From the NCBI GenBank assembly GCA_964555935.1, contig CAZKUN010000401.1:1-5824 (forward strand): DNA of 5,824 nucleotides, in the 5' to 3' direction. Position 1 is the stretch's first letter, and each line of letters begins with the position of its first letter. Under the pieces are notes generated by a model, which saw only the letters and a list, made by a program, of their open reading frames with translations, had not been told where the DNA came from and ran no database searches. Position numbers and translations under genes: made by a program. The DNA is from CAZKUN01 sp964555935 (lineage in GTDB: Bacteria; Armatimonadota; Zipacnadia; Zipacnadales; VGFC01). Of the stretch, positions 1 to 5,824 are shown one piece after another.

Positions 1-447
1 GGGCGCGACCGGCTCACCCGTGACGCCCTTGCGGAGGATGAAGCCGACGCGGGTAATCTTGATGCCCTCGGGCATCGGCTTGCCGTGCATTGGGTGGTCC
101 GTGGTATCGCCCCTGAAGCTCGCGAGAGACAGGTGCATCTCCCGCCAGTCATCGGAGGGTCGGTTGGCGAAGTAGGAGGACCAGTCCGCGCCGTCAGCAT
201 CGCGAAGGGTCACCTTAATGTAGAACCAATCACCGGCCTCGGCGATCGACGCGCGGTAGGCGAAGCCAAGCACCGGATCGGCGCCCGTCACCATCCGGTG
301 CTCGCGGCCGAGTTGGAGGTATGAGGCCTCGGCGACAGCCGCGCTTTCGATCCGGACGGCGCCGTCGGAGTTGGCGAAGCCCTCAACGATACTTGCGGAC
401 GAGCCGATCCAGCCCTGAAGCGTGCCGTCCTCGAAGTCGAAGGCCCT
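1..447 (-). other. C-terminal jelly-roll / carbohydrate-binding-like region of the lyase
   Basis: From about residue 731 the lyase sequence changes to the style of a CBM-type beta-sandwich. It opens with FDFEDGTLQGW (733-743), continues with alternating beta-strand segments (LGFAYRASI, FYIKVTLRD, WREMHLSL), and ends in KITRVGFILRKG near the window edge. A short FEDG...GW opening and a late I..VGF strand are common in carbohydrate-binding modules attached to secreted glycan enzymes. Typical heparinase III-type lyases of roughly 650-700 residues lack such an extension. Binding specificity cannot be read from the sequence, and the module may continue beyond base 1. Confidence 0.55.
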
Positions 448-2637
448 GGGCTGGGGGATCAATATGGTGCCCTGTTGGATGACGCGCCAGTCGGCGGCCT
501 TGGCGGAGACCTGGTAGGTGTACGGGAGGCCGACGCGGGCGTTCTGAATCTGGAGCGTGGCCTCGGTCGATGGCTCGTCGCTCCGGGTCTCGAAGAGACA
601 CCCGCCTCCCGCGGCATAGCCGTAGCGGAGTTGGAAGAGCGCGGGTCCGGTGGCGGCGACATCGATAGCAGCGGAATCGAGGTCAATGGGCGCCAGATCC
701 GATGCTTGGAAACCGGATGGGAAGACAGGCAGATCGATGCCAAGGCTACCGAAGTCGGGCGCATCCTCGCCCTGGTACGGCACGAGGACGGTGGTGAACT
801 CAAGCGGGAGCGCGCCGGTTCGCGTGTACTTCACGAGAGTGGCCGGTGTCTTGTTGGCGGCATGGAGACTCCAGCCGATCCAACCGGCCATCGATTCTTC
901 CTCACCCTCGACGAGTTCGACCTCAAGGCCGTCGGTCTCGAACGGCACGACAAGGACGTTGGCGCCAGGCCCGACGGAGTTGACGGCGCGAGTCTGCTCG
1001 TTGAGTTGGGCACCCGCGCGGGCGAGCTGGAACTGGCAGGTGGCGGATACTTCAGCAGGACCGGCATCGCGGGGCAGAATGAGGTCTTTGACGACAACGT
1101 GCCCCGGCCGGGAATCAGACGGTTTCACGAACAGGACCTTGCGGACGTGGATGGCGTCGTGACCTCCGGCGTACCCCTCATCGTACGAACCGCAGACATA
1201 GTCGTAGGCGTCGGTCGTCTCCCAGATGTTGTGCAACGGTTCGCGAGCGACCCAGGTATCGCGCGGGGTGCGGCGGCGGTTCTGACCGTGACCGTCGATG
1301 AGGACGGTGCTGTGGGCGGCGGTGCTGACGAAGTGACCGCGCCACCGGCCGGCGTAGGTGAAGCGTCCCGGATCGAGGATCATCTCCTGCCCGAATGCCC
1401 ACAGGTCGATGGTAAGCTTGTCCTCGTGTTGGTGCGCGTATCCGTATGGACCGGCATCGATGGCGAAGTAGATGTCATCCATCGTCCAGCCGCTGCGCAT
1501 GACGTACTGCCCGGCGTTCCGGAAGGCATGTGAAGGGCCCTCGGGAGGAACGCCCTCTTCCCCACCGGTAGCGATGAAGCGCATGTCTTCGCGGTCGAAG
1601 CGCTCCGCGCCGTCGCGCATCCAGCCCTTCATGTTGCCATGGTCGGAATCATTGAACATGGGGATGTGGCCATCGGGCTTCACCACATTCATCAGATACT
1701 CGTACATGCTGAGCATCTGATCGTGGTAGACCTCGGGCACCTCGACGCCATTCTGAGCGGCGATATCGTATGCGCTACGGAAGCTGCTGAGCGTCGCGCT
1801 GTGGTAATGCGGGGTCAGCTCAATCTGCGCGCCGTCGGGGAGCACCTGCGCCTGAATCTCGCGAGTGAGAACCTCCCAGCACTCGGCCTGCCAGCCCTCT
1901 GCATCGGCGAACTCGGGGAAGACGATACTCGCGCTGAGCTTTCCGCTCTTCTCCGACACGAGCCAGTTCCCGCCGCCGCCGAACTCTCCGAGGTAGTCGG
2001 CCTGCTGGTAGATCGCCTCGAGCATCGCGCAGACCAGTTGAGGCGTGAAGTGGTCGCTGTCGATGAAACGGAAAAGAACGTCTGGCCACGAGCCCTTGAG
2101 CCGGATGCCCAGCTCAAGCGTTCGCCATGTCCAGCGGGCGTTGCGCGGCCCATCGGGGCGCGGGTTGTCTGAGAGCCAGTCGCCGAGTTGGTAGGCGAAG
2201 TCCTCGGCATACTTCTCGTCGCCGGTATACCAGTAGGTCCTCGCGAGCCTTACCCAGGTGCCGTGCCGGTTCAACTCGATCGGCCACTCGACATCGCTGA
2301 GCGGATCAGCGTTCCAGTCGATGTCGTGAGTGAGCGTGGCCGGTTTGCCGACGAAGGCGTACTCGCGCTTGAGCACGCGGTCGGCGCCGGAGGTGTTGTA
2401 GTCCGGATTCGGCTCGGGGCGCGCGTGGCGGTCGGTGATGTAGTGGGGCTCAACGCGCATCTGGTAGTAGGCTTTCAGTTCGACCGCCGCCGTTGGGAGG
2501 TCGCTGGCGCCGACGGCGGCCTTGACTGCCTCAAGACCAGGATAGTCGAGGTTGAGGTGGCCGAAGACGCTCTGCCAGTCGGCACGCGCGGTGGATGCCA
2601 ACGCGAGGGCCAGGAGCACTATGACGCCTGCTTTCAT
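1..2637 (-). CDS. Secreted heparinase II/III-family polysaccharide lyase (PL12-like) with C-terminal jelly-roll-like region, 3' end truncated by window
   Basis: An uninterrupted frame of 879 codons starts at ATG 2635-2637 and stays open to base 1, so the C-terminus lies outside the window. The start follows a GGAGG at 6 bases spacing and gives a classic signal peptide (MK, hydrophobic core, STARA then D20). Residues ~110-190 match the heparinase II/III N-terminal helical region (NRHGTW at 123-128, YWYTGDEKYA at 135-144, DWLSDNP). Residues 220-286 hold GGNW (Asn224), FPEF and PHYH (Tyr278); residues ~370-560 hold the beta-sandwich signature AHQHEDKL (His402, His404), DPG (Asp422) and AAHST (His442). 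In this superfamily a Tyr/His/Asn set removes the C5 proton of a uronic acid and beta-eliminates the glycosidic bond. The 54-residue Asn224-Tyr278 spacing fits what I recall of PL12 heparinase III. Residues ~731-879 look like an added carbohydrate-binding jelly roll. Family assignment is firm; the substrate (glycosaminoglycan, alginate or another uronate) is not determinable. No frameshift or stop is seen. Confidence 0.9.
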   Translation of the reverse strand, partial: MKAGVIVLLALALASTARADWQSVFGHLNLDYPGLEAVKAAVGASDLPTAAVELKAYYQMRVEPHYITDRHARPEPNPDYNTSGADRVLKREYAFVGKPATLTHDIDWNADPLSDVEWPIELNRHGTWVRLARTYWYTGDEKYAEDFAYQLGDWLSDNPRPDGPRNARWTWRTLELGIRLKGSWPDVLFRFIDSDHFTPQLVCAMLEAIYQQADYLGEFGGGGNWLVSEKSGKLSASIVFPEFADAEGWQAECWEVLTREIQAQVLPDGAQIELTPHYHSATLSSFRSAYDIAAQNGVEVPEVYHDQMLSMYEYLMNVVKPDGHIPMFNDSDHGNMKGWMRDGAERFDREDMRFIATGGEEGVPPEGPSHAFRNAGQYVMRSGWTMDDIYFAIDAGPYGYAHQHEDKLTIDLWAFGQEMILDPGRFTYAGRWRGHFVSTAAHSTVLIDGHGQNRRRTPRDTWVAREPLHNIWETTDAYDYVCGSYDEGYAGGHDAIHVRKVLFVKPSDSRPGHVVVKDLILPRDAGPAEVSATCQFQLARAGAQLNEQTRAVNSVGPGANVLVVPFETDGLEVELVEGEEESMAGWIGWSLHAANKTPATLVKYTRTGALPLEFTTVLVPYQGEDAPDFGSLGIDLPVFPSGFQASDLAPIDLDSAAIDVAATGPALFQLRYGYAAGGGCLFETRSDEPSTEATLQIQNARVGLPYTYQVSAKAADWRVIQQGTILIPQPRAFDFEDGTLQGWIGSSASIVEGFANSDGAVRIESAAVAEASYLQLGREHRMVTGADPVLGFAYRASIAEAGDWFYIKVTLRDADGADWSSYFANRPSDDWREMHLSLASFRGDTTDHPMHGKPMPEGIKITRVGFILRKGVTGEPVAP
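2581..2637 (-). other. Signal peptide of the heparinase-like lyase
   Basis: Residues 1-19 consist of Met-Lys, a hydrophobic stretch (AGVIVLLALALA) and a polar end with an A-R-A box at 17-19, with predicted cleavage before Asp20. This is a standard Sec/SPI signal. There is no lipobox cysteine, so the protein should be periplasmic or extracellular rather than a lipoprotein. Confidence 0.85.
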
Positions 2638-2643
2638 GGTGAG

Positions 2644-2648
2644 CCTCC
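2644..2648 (-). promoter_or_regulatory. Shine-Dalgarno of the lyase gene
   Basis: The plus strand reads CCTCC, which is GGAGG in the minus-strand transcript, six bases before the ATG at 2637. This fixes the start of the lyase and agrees with the signal peptide beginning there. Confidence 0.8.
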
Positions 2649-2705
2649 GTGGGCGTGTTTCGCAGGGGCGGGCGCGACGACCTCGGAGGGGAGGGAGATT
2701 CATGG

Positions 2706-2763
2706 GGCGAAGGGACAATGGACCGCATGGCAGGCGTGGAAACTCGCTGAGTTTCCCTTCGCC
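2706..2763. repeat. Second inverted repeat competing with the main hairpin
   Basis: GGCGAAGGGA (2706-2715) is the exact reverse complement of TCCCTTCGCC (2754-2763), enclosing 38 bases. Its 3' arm overlaps the 3' arm of the hairpin at 2729-2767, so in RNA only one of the two could form. This resembles the layout of an attenuator or other alternative-fold leader, though no ligand-binding class is recognised. Confidence 0.55.
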
Positions 2764-2767
2764 TGTC
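2729..2767. repeat. Nested inverted repeat / hairpin upstream of the beta-helix gene
   Basis: GGAAACTC (2738-2745) pairs perfectly with GAGTTTCC (2749-2756) around a 3-base loop. Outside this, CAGGCG (2731-2736) pairs perfectly with CGCCTG (2760-2765) across a 1-base/3-base internal loop. One G:U pair (2730 with 2766) and one G:C pair (2729 with 2767) extend the stem, giving 16 pairs in total. It ends 22 bases before the ATG at 2790. No T-tract follows on either strand, so it is not a canonical intrinsic terminator. It could be a dimeric-repressor operator or a structured 5' leader; which one is inference. Confidence 0.75.
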
Positions 2768-2777
2768 CTACGACGAC

Positions 2778-2782
2778 GGGGG
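2778..2782 (+). promoter_or_regulatory. Probable Shine-Dalgarno of the beta-helix gene
   Basis: GGGGG lies seven bases before the ATG at 2790-2792. It is a moderate rather than ideal match to GGAGG. Upstream in the same frame there is a TGA at 2748-2750 and no other ATG or GTG, so 2790 is the best supported start (CTG at 2763 is the only near-cognate alternative). Confidence 0.6.
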
Positions 2783-2789
2783 TCATATC

Positions 2790-5700
2790 ATGGTACTCGC
2801 ACTCATGGCGATGGCATCCACAGGGGTGGCGGCGCCGGTGGAGCTGACCGTTGGGCCGGATGAGCCAATCAACACGCTGAGAATCGCGCGGGATGAGATC
2901 CGCAGGCTGAAGGCCAACGACGAACTCCCCGAAGGCGCGGTCGTCAGCGTGCTGGCAGGAACGTATTACCTCAGCGAGACGCTGGAGCTGGGCCCGGAGG
3001 ATTCGGGCACCGAGGACGCGCCGATCGTGTGGCGGGCCGCGGGGGATGAGCCACCAGTGCTCTCAGGCGGCGTCGGCATCACGGGCTGGCAACCGCATGA
3101 GGGCGAGATACTGAAGGCGGACCTCAGGCCGCTGGGACTGGGCGAGAAGCGATTCTGGGGCTTGGTCTTCGAGGGCGAGCAACAGACGCTGGCGCGCTAC
3201 CCGAACGTGAACAAGACGGATCCCCACGGCGGGCAGTGGGGATATGTCGCGGAGCCGATCGGCGAGGAGAACAAGCGCGAATTCCGCTATGGCACGGACG
3301 AGGAACACGCGTGGGCGAACCCCACCGACGGGCGCGTGCATATCCACCCAAACTGGGACTGGGGCTGGAACATCACGCCCATCGCCGGCCACGACGCAGC
3401 GACGCGGACGATCACGCTGAACGGCAACACGGGCTACTTCATCAAGATCGGCGACCGCTACTTCGTCGACGGGCTAATCGAAGAACTCGACGCGCCGGGC
3501 GAGTGGTACCAGGACCCGCGGACCAACACGCTCTACTTCTGGCCGCCCGATGACATCGATGGGGGCGAGGTCAGCGCGACGGCGCTGCCGACGGTGGTGT
3601 CGATGACGGGCGCGTCGCATGTCTCGATGCAAGGGTTCATCATCGAAGCGTGTGACGGAACGGCGGTGACGATCAAGGACTCGGACCACTGCGAGATCGC
3701 CAAGAGCACCATCCGCAACACCGGCGGATGGGGCGTCAGCATCAGCGGCGGAAATGACAGCGGCGCGCGGGGGAATGATGTCTACTGGTGCGGGCATGGG
3801 GGCATCCAGGTCACCGGGGGCGATCGGGACACGCTGGTGCCTGGGAACAACTTCGCGGATAACAACTACATCCACCACTGCGCGCGGCTCTGGAGGACGT
3901 ACCGGCCGGGCGTCGCCGTGAACGGCGTCGGAAATACGGTGAGCCACAACCTCGTGCATGACATGCCGCACGCCGGACTGCTGCTAGGCGGAAACGAGAA
4001 TGTGGTGGAATTCAACGAGATCCACCACTGCAACCTGGAGAGCGCGGACACAGGCGGGATCTACTTCTGCTCGCGCGATTGGACGCAGCGCGGGAACGTG
4101 ATCCGGCACAACATCTTCCACCACCTGGGCGGGTACGGGAAGACAAGCCAGTGGACTCCCCTAAAGAACGGGAAGGTGGAGTTCACCTACCCGCACTTCA
4201 CGTGGGGAATCTACCTGGACGACCCGACGACAGGCACGACCGTCTACGGGAACATCGTGCACCACGCGCGGATCTGCGGGCTGCATAACCACGGCGGGCG
4301 CGACAATACGTGGGAGAACAACATCGTGATCGATGCCCCGGCGTTCCAGGCGGGGATGCTCTCGCCGGGCTGGAGCAACTGGCCGGCGATCAACGACAAG
4401 CTGGCGAGCCGCCTCGCTGAGGGGTCGCCCTATCTTGAGAGATACCCGGAGCTAGCGGACTATCCGGACACGGCGCCGGAGGATATGACGGGTCTGAAGC
4501 TGCTGCGGAACATCTTCTACTACACCAAGGATGGGACGGAGTGGATCCGCGGCGAGCAGGGCGCGGGCTGGGGCGGCGATGGGTGCCAACTGCTGTATAG
4601 CATGCGGATGCGGCCGGAGCACTTCGAGAAGAACGACTGGGATGGAAACACGGTATACCTCGAGGAGGGACTCGAACCGCGGATTCGGTTCAGCTTCTAC
4701 CCGGACGCAAACGAGCTCCTGACATGGGACGAGTGGAAAGAGATGGGCGCGGACCAAACATCGGTGCTGGAGGATCCGCTGTTTGTCGACGCGGCGAATG
4801 GCGACTACCGGCTGAGGCCGGATTCGCCGGCGCTGAAGCTGGGGTTCAAGCCGATTCCCGTCGACGAGATTGGCCCCTACGAGGACGAGTTGAGGGCGTC
4901 GTGGCCGGTGGTTGAGGCCCCCGGCGCGAGCGCGCTAGGCGACTTCACCACGGTTGAGTACTACGAGCCGCCGCAGTTCAAGCCGCTGCCCGTTGGGGAC
5001 AAGCTGGCGGCGCGGAGCGGAATCGGCAACTTCATCGACAAGGCAAAGCAGGGCCCCGTGACCGTCGCCTACTTCGGCGGCGGCATCCACCCCAAGAGCG
5101 GGTGGCGTAGCCCCGTGATTGAGTGGCTCAACGAGCCATATGGCGAGGTCACGGAGCTGGATGCGAGCACGTCCGACGCGGTCAGGGGCTCGGGATGGAG
5201 CATGTACCGATTCGAGCACGACGTCCTGCAACACGAGCCGGATCTCGTGCTGATCGACTTCACATCAGACGACATGCCGAGCGGGCCCCAGAACAGCCAG
5301 CGCAACATCGAGGGGATGATCCGCCAGGCACGCAAGGCCGATCCGACGCTCGACATCGTGGTGCTCCACGCCTTCCGGAAGGGGATGGAGGATGCCTACG
5401 CGGAGGGTCTGCTGCCGCCAGTCATCACCGGTTACGAGCGCGTCGCCGGGCACTACGGGGTCACCTCCGTGAACATGGGCCAGCGCGTGGCTGAGCTTGC
5501 GCTGGCCGGCGAGTTGGTCATCGCAGGCAAGCCCGAGGATGCGGACGGCAAGCTGCTCTTCTCGGGCACTGGCACGGTCCCAGCCGCTGACGGGAACGAG
5601 ATCTACGCCAGCGAGATCATCGACGCGCTGGCGCAATTGGCGACCGGCGACCCGTCGGGCGAGAGAGAGCTGCCGGAGCCGTATGGCGACAACAACGAAC

Positions 5701-5824
5701 GCGCCAAGCAAGTCTTCATCACCGCTGACATGCTCAGCGACGAGTGGGAAGAGCTACCTCCGGACCACGAGTTGCGGAAGCGTCACGCGAGCAAGATGGA
5801 CACGATCTGGTATACCGACACGCC
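2790..5824 (+). CDS. Secreted parallel beta-helix (GH141-like) protein fused to a degenerate SGNH-hydrolase-like domain, 3' end truncated by window
   Basis: The frame is open for 1011 codons from ATG 2790 to the window end. Residues 1-15 form a short hydrophobic signal-like segment ending GVAA. Residues 18-100 (AGTYYL at 56-61, DSGTEDAPIVWRA, LSGG) are the conserved N-terminus of a large family of secreted beta-helix proteins that includes GH141. LARYPN (134-139) and EELDAPGEWYQD (231-242) are further signatures of that family. Residues ~265-520 carry PbH1 coils (repeated N.IHHC / N.I.HH units, HNHGGRDN, ENNIVI), and DPLFVD...GDYRLRPDSPALKLGF (662-686) closes the helix. Asp420, Asp430, Asp477 and Asp478, on the coils, are the candidate catalytic acids; I cannot assign them. 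Residues ~755-952 align with SGNH hydrolases but lack the catalytic residues, and the rest continues past the edge. Likely role: extracellular glycan processing together with the divergent lyase (inference). The specific glycosidase activity is unknown. Confidence 0.88.
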   Translation, partial: MVLALMAMASTGVAAPVELTVGPDEPINTLRIARDEIRRLKANDELPEGAVVSVLAGTYYLSETLELGPEDSGTEDAPIVWRAAGDEPPVLSGGVGITGWQPHEGEILKADLRPLGLGEKRFWGLVFEGEQQTLARYPNVNKTDPHGGQWGYVAEPIGEENKREFRYGTDEEHAWANPTDGRVHIHPNWDWGWNITPIAGHDAATRTITLNGNTGYFIKIGDRYFVDGLIEELDAPGEWYQDPRTNTLYFWPPDDIDGGEVSATALPTVVSMTGASHVSMQGFIIEACDGTAVTIKDSDHCEIAKSTIRNTGGWGVSISGGNDSGARGNDVYWCGHGGIQVTGGDRDTLVPGNNFADNNYIHHCARLWRTYRPGVAVNGVGNTVSHNLVHDMPHAGLLLGGNENVVEFNEIHHCNLESADTGGIYFCSRDWTQRGNVIRHNIFHHLGGYGKTSQWTPLKNGKVEFTYPHFTWGIYLDDPTTGTTVYGNIVHHARICGLHNHGGRDNTWENNIVIDAPAFQAGMLSPGWSNWPAINDKLASRLAEGSPYLERYPELADYPDTAPEDMTGLKLLRNIFYYTKDGTEWIRGEQGAGWGGDGCQLLYSMRMRPEHFEKNDWDGNTVYLEEGLEPRIRFSFYPDANELLTWDEWKEMGADQTSVLEDPLFVDAANGDYRLRPDSPALKLGFKPIPVDEIGPYEDELRASWPVVEAPGASALGDFTTVEYYEPPQFKPLPVGDKLAARSGIGNFIDKAKQGPVTVAYFGGGIHPKSGWRSPVIEWLNEPYGEVTELDASTSDAVRGSGWSMYRFEHDVLQHEPDLVLIDFTSDDMPSGPQNSQRNIEGMIRQARKADPTLDIVVLHAFRKGMEDAYAEGLLPPVITGYERVAGHYGVTSVNMGQRVAELALAGELVIAGKPEDADGKLLFSGTGTVPAADGNEIYASEIIDALAQLATGDPSGERELPEPYGDNNERAKQVFITADMLSDEWEELPPDHELRKRHASKMDTIWYTDT
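3582..4850 (+). other. Right-handed parallel beta-helix module (PbH1 coils and closing segment)
   Basis: Residues ~265-687 show the irregular, Asn/His-rich coil pattern of parallel beta-helices, for example SDHCEIAKSTIRNT, NYIHHC, HNLVHDM, NEIHHC, HNIFHHL, GNIVHH and NNIVID. The phrases ADTGGIYF (419-426) and WGIYLDD (472-478) sit at equivalent coil positions and hold the most likely active-site carboxylates. A twelve-base unit, atccaccactgc, recurs exactly at 3870 and 4020, marking coils 50 residues apart. A loop-rich insert of about 130 residues (~520-655) precedes the closing DPLFVD segment. Confidence 0.75.
5052..5645 (+). other. SGNH/GDSL hydrolase-like domain lacking all catalytic residues (pseudo-SGNH)
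   Basis: Residues ~755-952 follow SGNH hydrolase blocks in order: VAYFGGGIHPKSGW (759-772) where active members have GGS(I/V)T; RGSGWSMYRFEHDVL (799-813); HEPDLVLIDFTSDD (815-828) where they have a PDLV...VND type block III; EGMIRQARKADP (841-852); and FSGTGTVPAADGNEIYA (924-940) where they have DG(V/T)HP..GH..YA. The nucleophile Ser is Gly765, block III Asn is Asp827, block V Asp is Thr927 and its His is Val930. An esterase or acetyl-hydrolase role, usual for this fold, is therefore unlikely, and a binding or structural role is the simplest inference. The frame shows no decay. Confidence 0.72.

Larger units (their letters stand above)
2638..2789. promoter_or_regulatory. Divergent intergenic regulatory region
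   Basis: These 152 bases separate the two start codons and must carry the control signals for both genes unless either is read from further away. The region contains two overlapping inverted repeats (annotated separately) and a purine-rich run around 2684-2698. I searched both strands for -35/-10 pairs with 16-18 base spacing and found none good enough to report. That is common for GC-rich bacteria and does not exclude promoters here. Confidence 0.6.

Noticed and set aside
475..1533. 352-codon open frame on the plus strand, antisense to the lyase gene
   Set aside because: It lies codon-on-codon opposite the lyase frame. GC-rich RNY-type codons automatically give long open antisense frames in this register. 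Its translation is rich in G, V, E, D and R with no recognisable motif, while the opposite strand carries a clear conserved enzyme.
2729..2767. Intrinsic terminator
   Set aside because: The stem is strong, but no T-tract follows on either strand, and the hairpin lies between divergent starts, where no transcript needs to end.
1639..2847. Two further plus-strand open frames (1639-2172, 2188-2847) opposite the lyase N-terminal half
   Set aside because: The first is in the same mirror register as the 475-1533 frame. Neither shows a domain, and both lie opposite conserved lyase sequence with its signal peptide; the second also runs through the intergenic region into the beta-helix start.
2702..2863. 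ATG at 2702 preceded by a purine-rich GGAGGGGAGGGAG run, opening a ~53-codon frame
   Set aside because: The ribosome-site-like sequence is attractive, but the product is Arg/Gly-rich, lacks any motif, is out of frame with the beta-helix gene and overlaps its signal peptide. A leader peptide cannot be excluded but is not supported.
3063..3971. Minus-strand open frames opposite the beta-helix gene (3063-3392, 3474-3971)
   Set aside because: They are shadows of a strongly conserved plus-strand coding region and have low-complexity Arg/Ala/Pro translations and no ribosome site context worth noting.
5052..5645. Frameshift as the explanation for the missing SGNH catalytic residues
   Set aside because: Alignment blocks before, between and after each replaced residue stay in one frame, so local substitutions, not a shift, account for the changes.
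5265..5711. 148-codon minus-strand frame opposite the SGNH-like domain
   Set aside because: The plus strand here aligns block by block with SGNH hydrolases, whereas the antisense translation matches nothing I recognise.
1..5824. tRNA, rRNA, CRISPR arrays, insertion sequences or phage genes
   Set aside because: Apart from 152 intergenic bases the window is filled by two genes; no cloverleaf, direct-repeat array, transposase motif or terminal inverted repeat was found.

Overview
This is a GC-rich bacterial window, almost entirely coding, carrying two long, divergently transcribed genes. Both run off the window edges, and they are separated by a 152-base intergenic region (2638-2789). Both products look secreted and both belong to polysaccharide-active families. 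The mix of a heparinase II/III-type lyase and a parallel beta-helix protein with an SGNH-type module is typical of glycan-degrading bacteria such as Planctomycetota, Verrucomicrobiota/Lentisphaerota, Armatimonadota or Hydrogenedentota. That taxonomic guess rests on gene style only and is weak.

Left part (1-2637, minus strand): 879 codons of an open frame encode a signal peptide, an alpha/alpha-toroid N-terminal region and a heparinase II/III-like beta-sandwich. A C-terminal jelly-roll-like (carbohydrate-binding-type) region follows and is cut by the window start. The residue pattern (GGNW, PHYH 54 residues later, then AHQHED and a downstream DPG) resembles the PL12/heparinase III branch more than any other PL family I know, but the substrate is not established.

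Centre (2638-2789): this region holds a good Shine-Dalgarno for the minus gene, a weaker one for the plus gene, and a strong nested inverted repeat (2729-2767). A second perfect 10-base inverted repeat (2706-2715 with 2754-2763) uses the same 3' arm, so the two structures are mutually exclusive. No convincing sigma-70 promoter is visible.

Right part (2790-5824, plus strand): 1011 codons of an open frame encode a short, uncharged signal-like N-terminus and a right-handed parallel beta-helix (GH141-like) enzyme module. A linker leads to a domain that aligns convincingly with SGNH/GDSL hydrolases, but the Ser, Asn, Asp and His positions are all replaced (Gly, Asp, Thr, Val). This apparent pseudo-SGNH module is the most unusual thing in the window. 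A further C-terminal region continues past the edge.

The divergent arrangement and shared regulatory region suggest that the two proteins act together outside the cytoplasm on one acidic or otherwise complex glycan: a lyase on one side, a beta-helix glycosidase-like protein on the other. This co-function is inference. No RNA genes, mobile elements or CRISPR arrays were seen.
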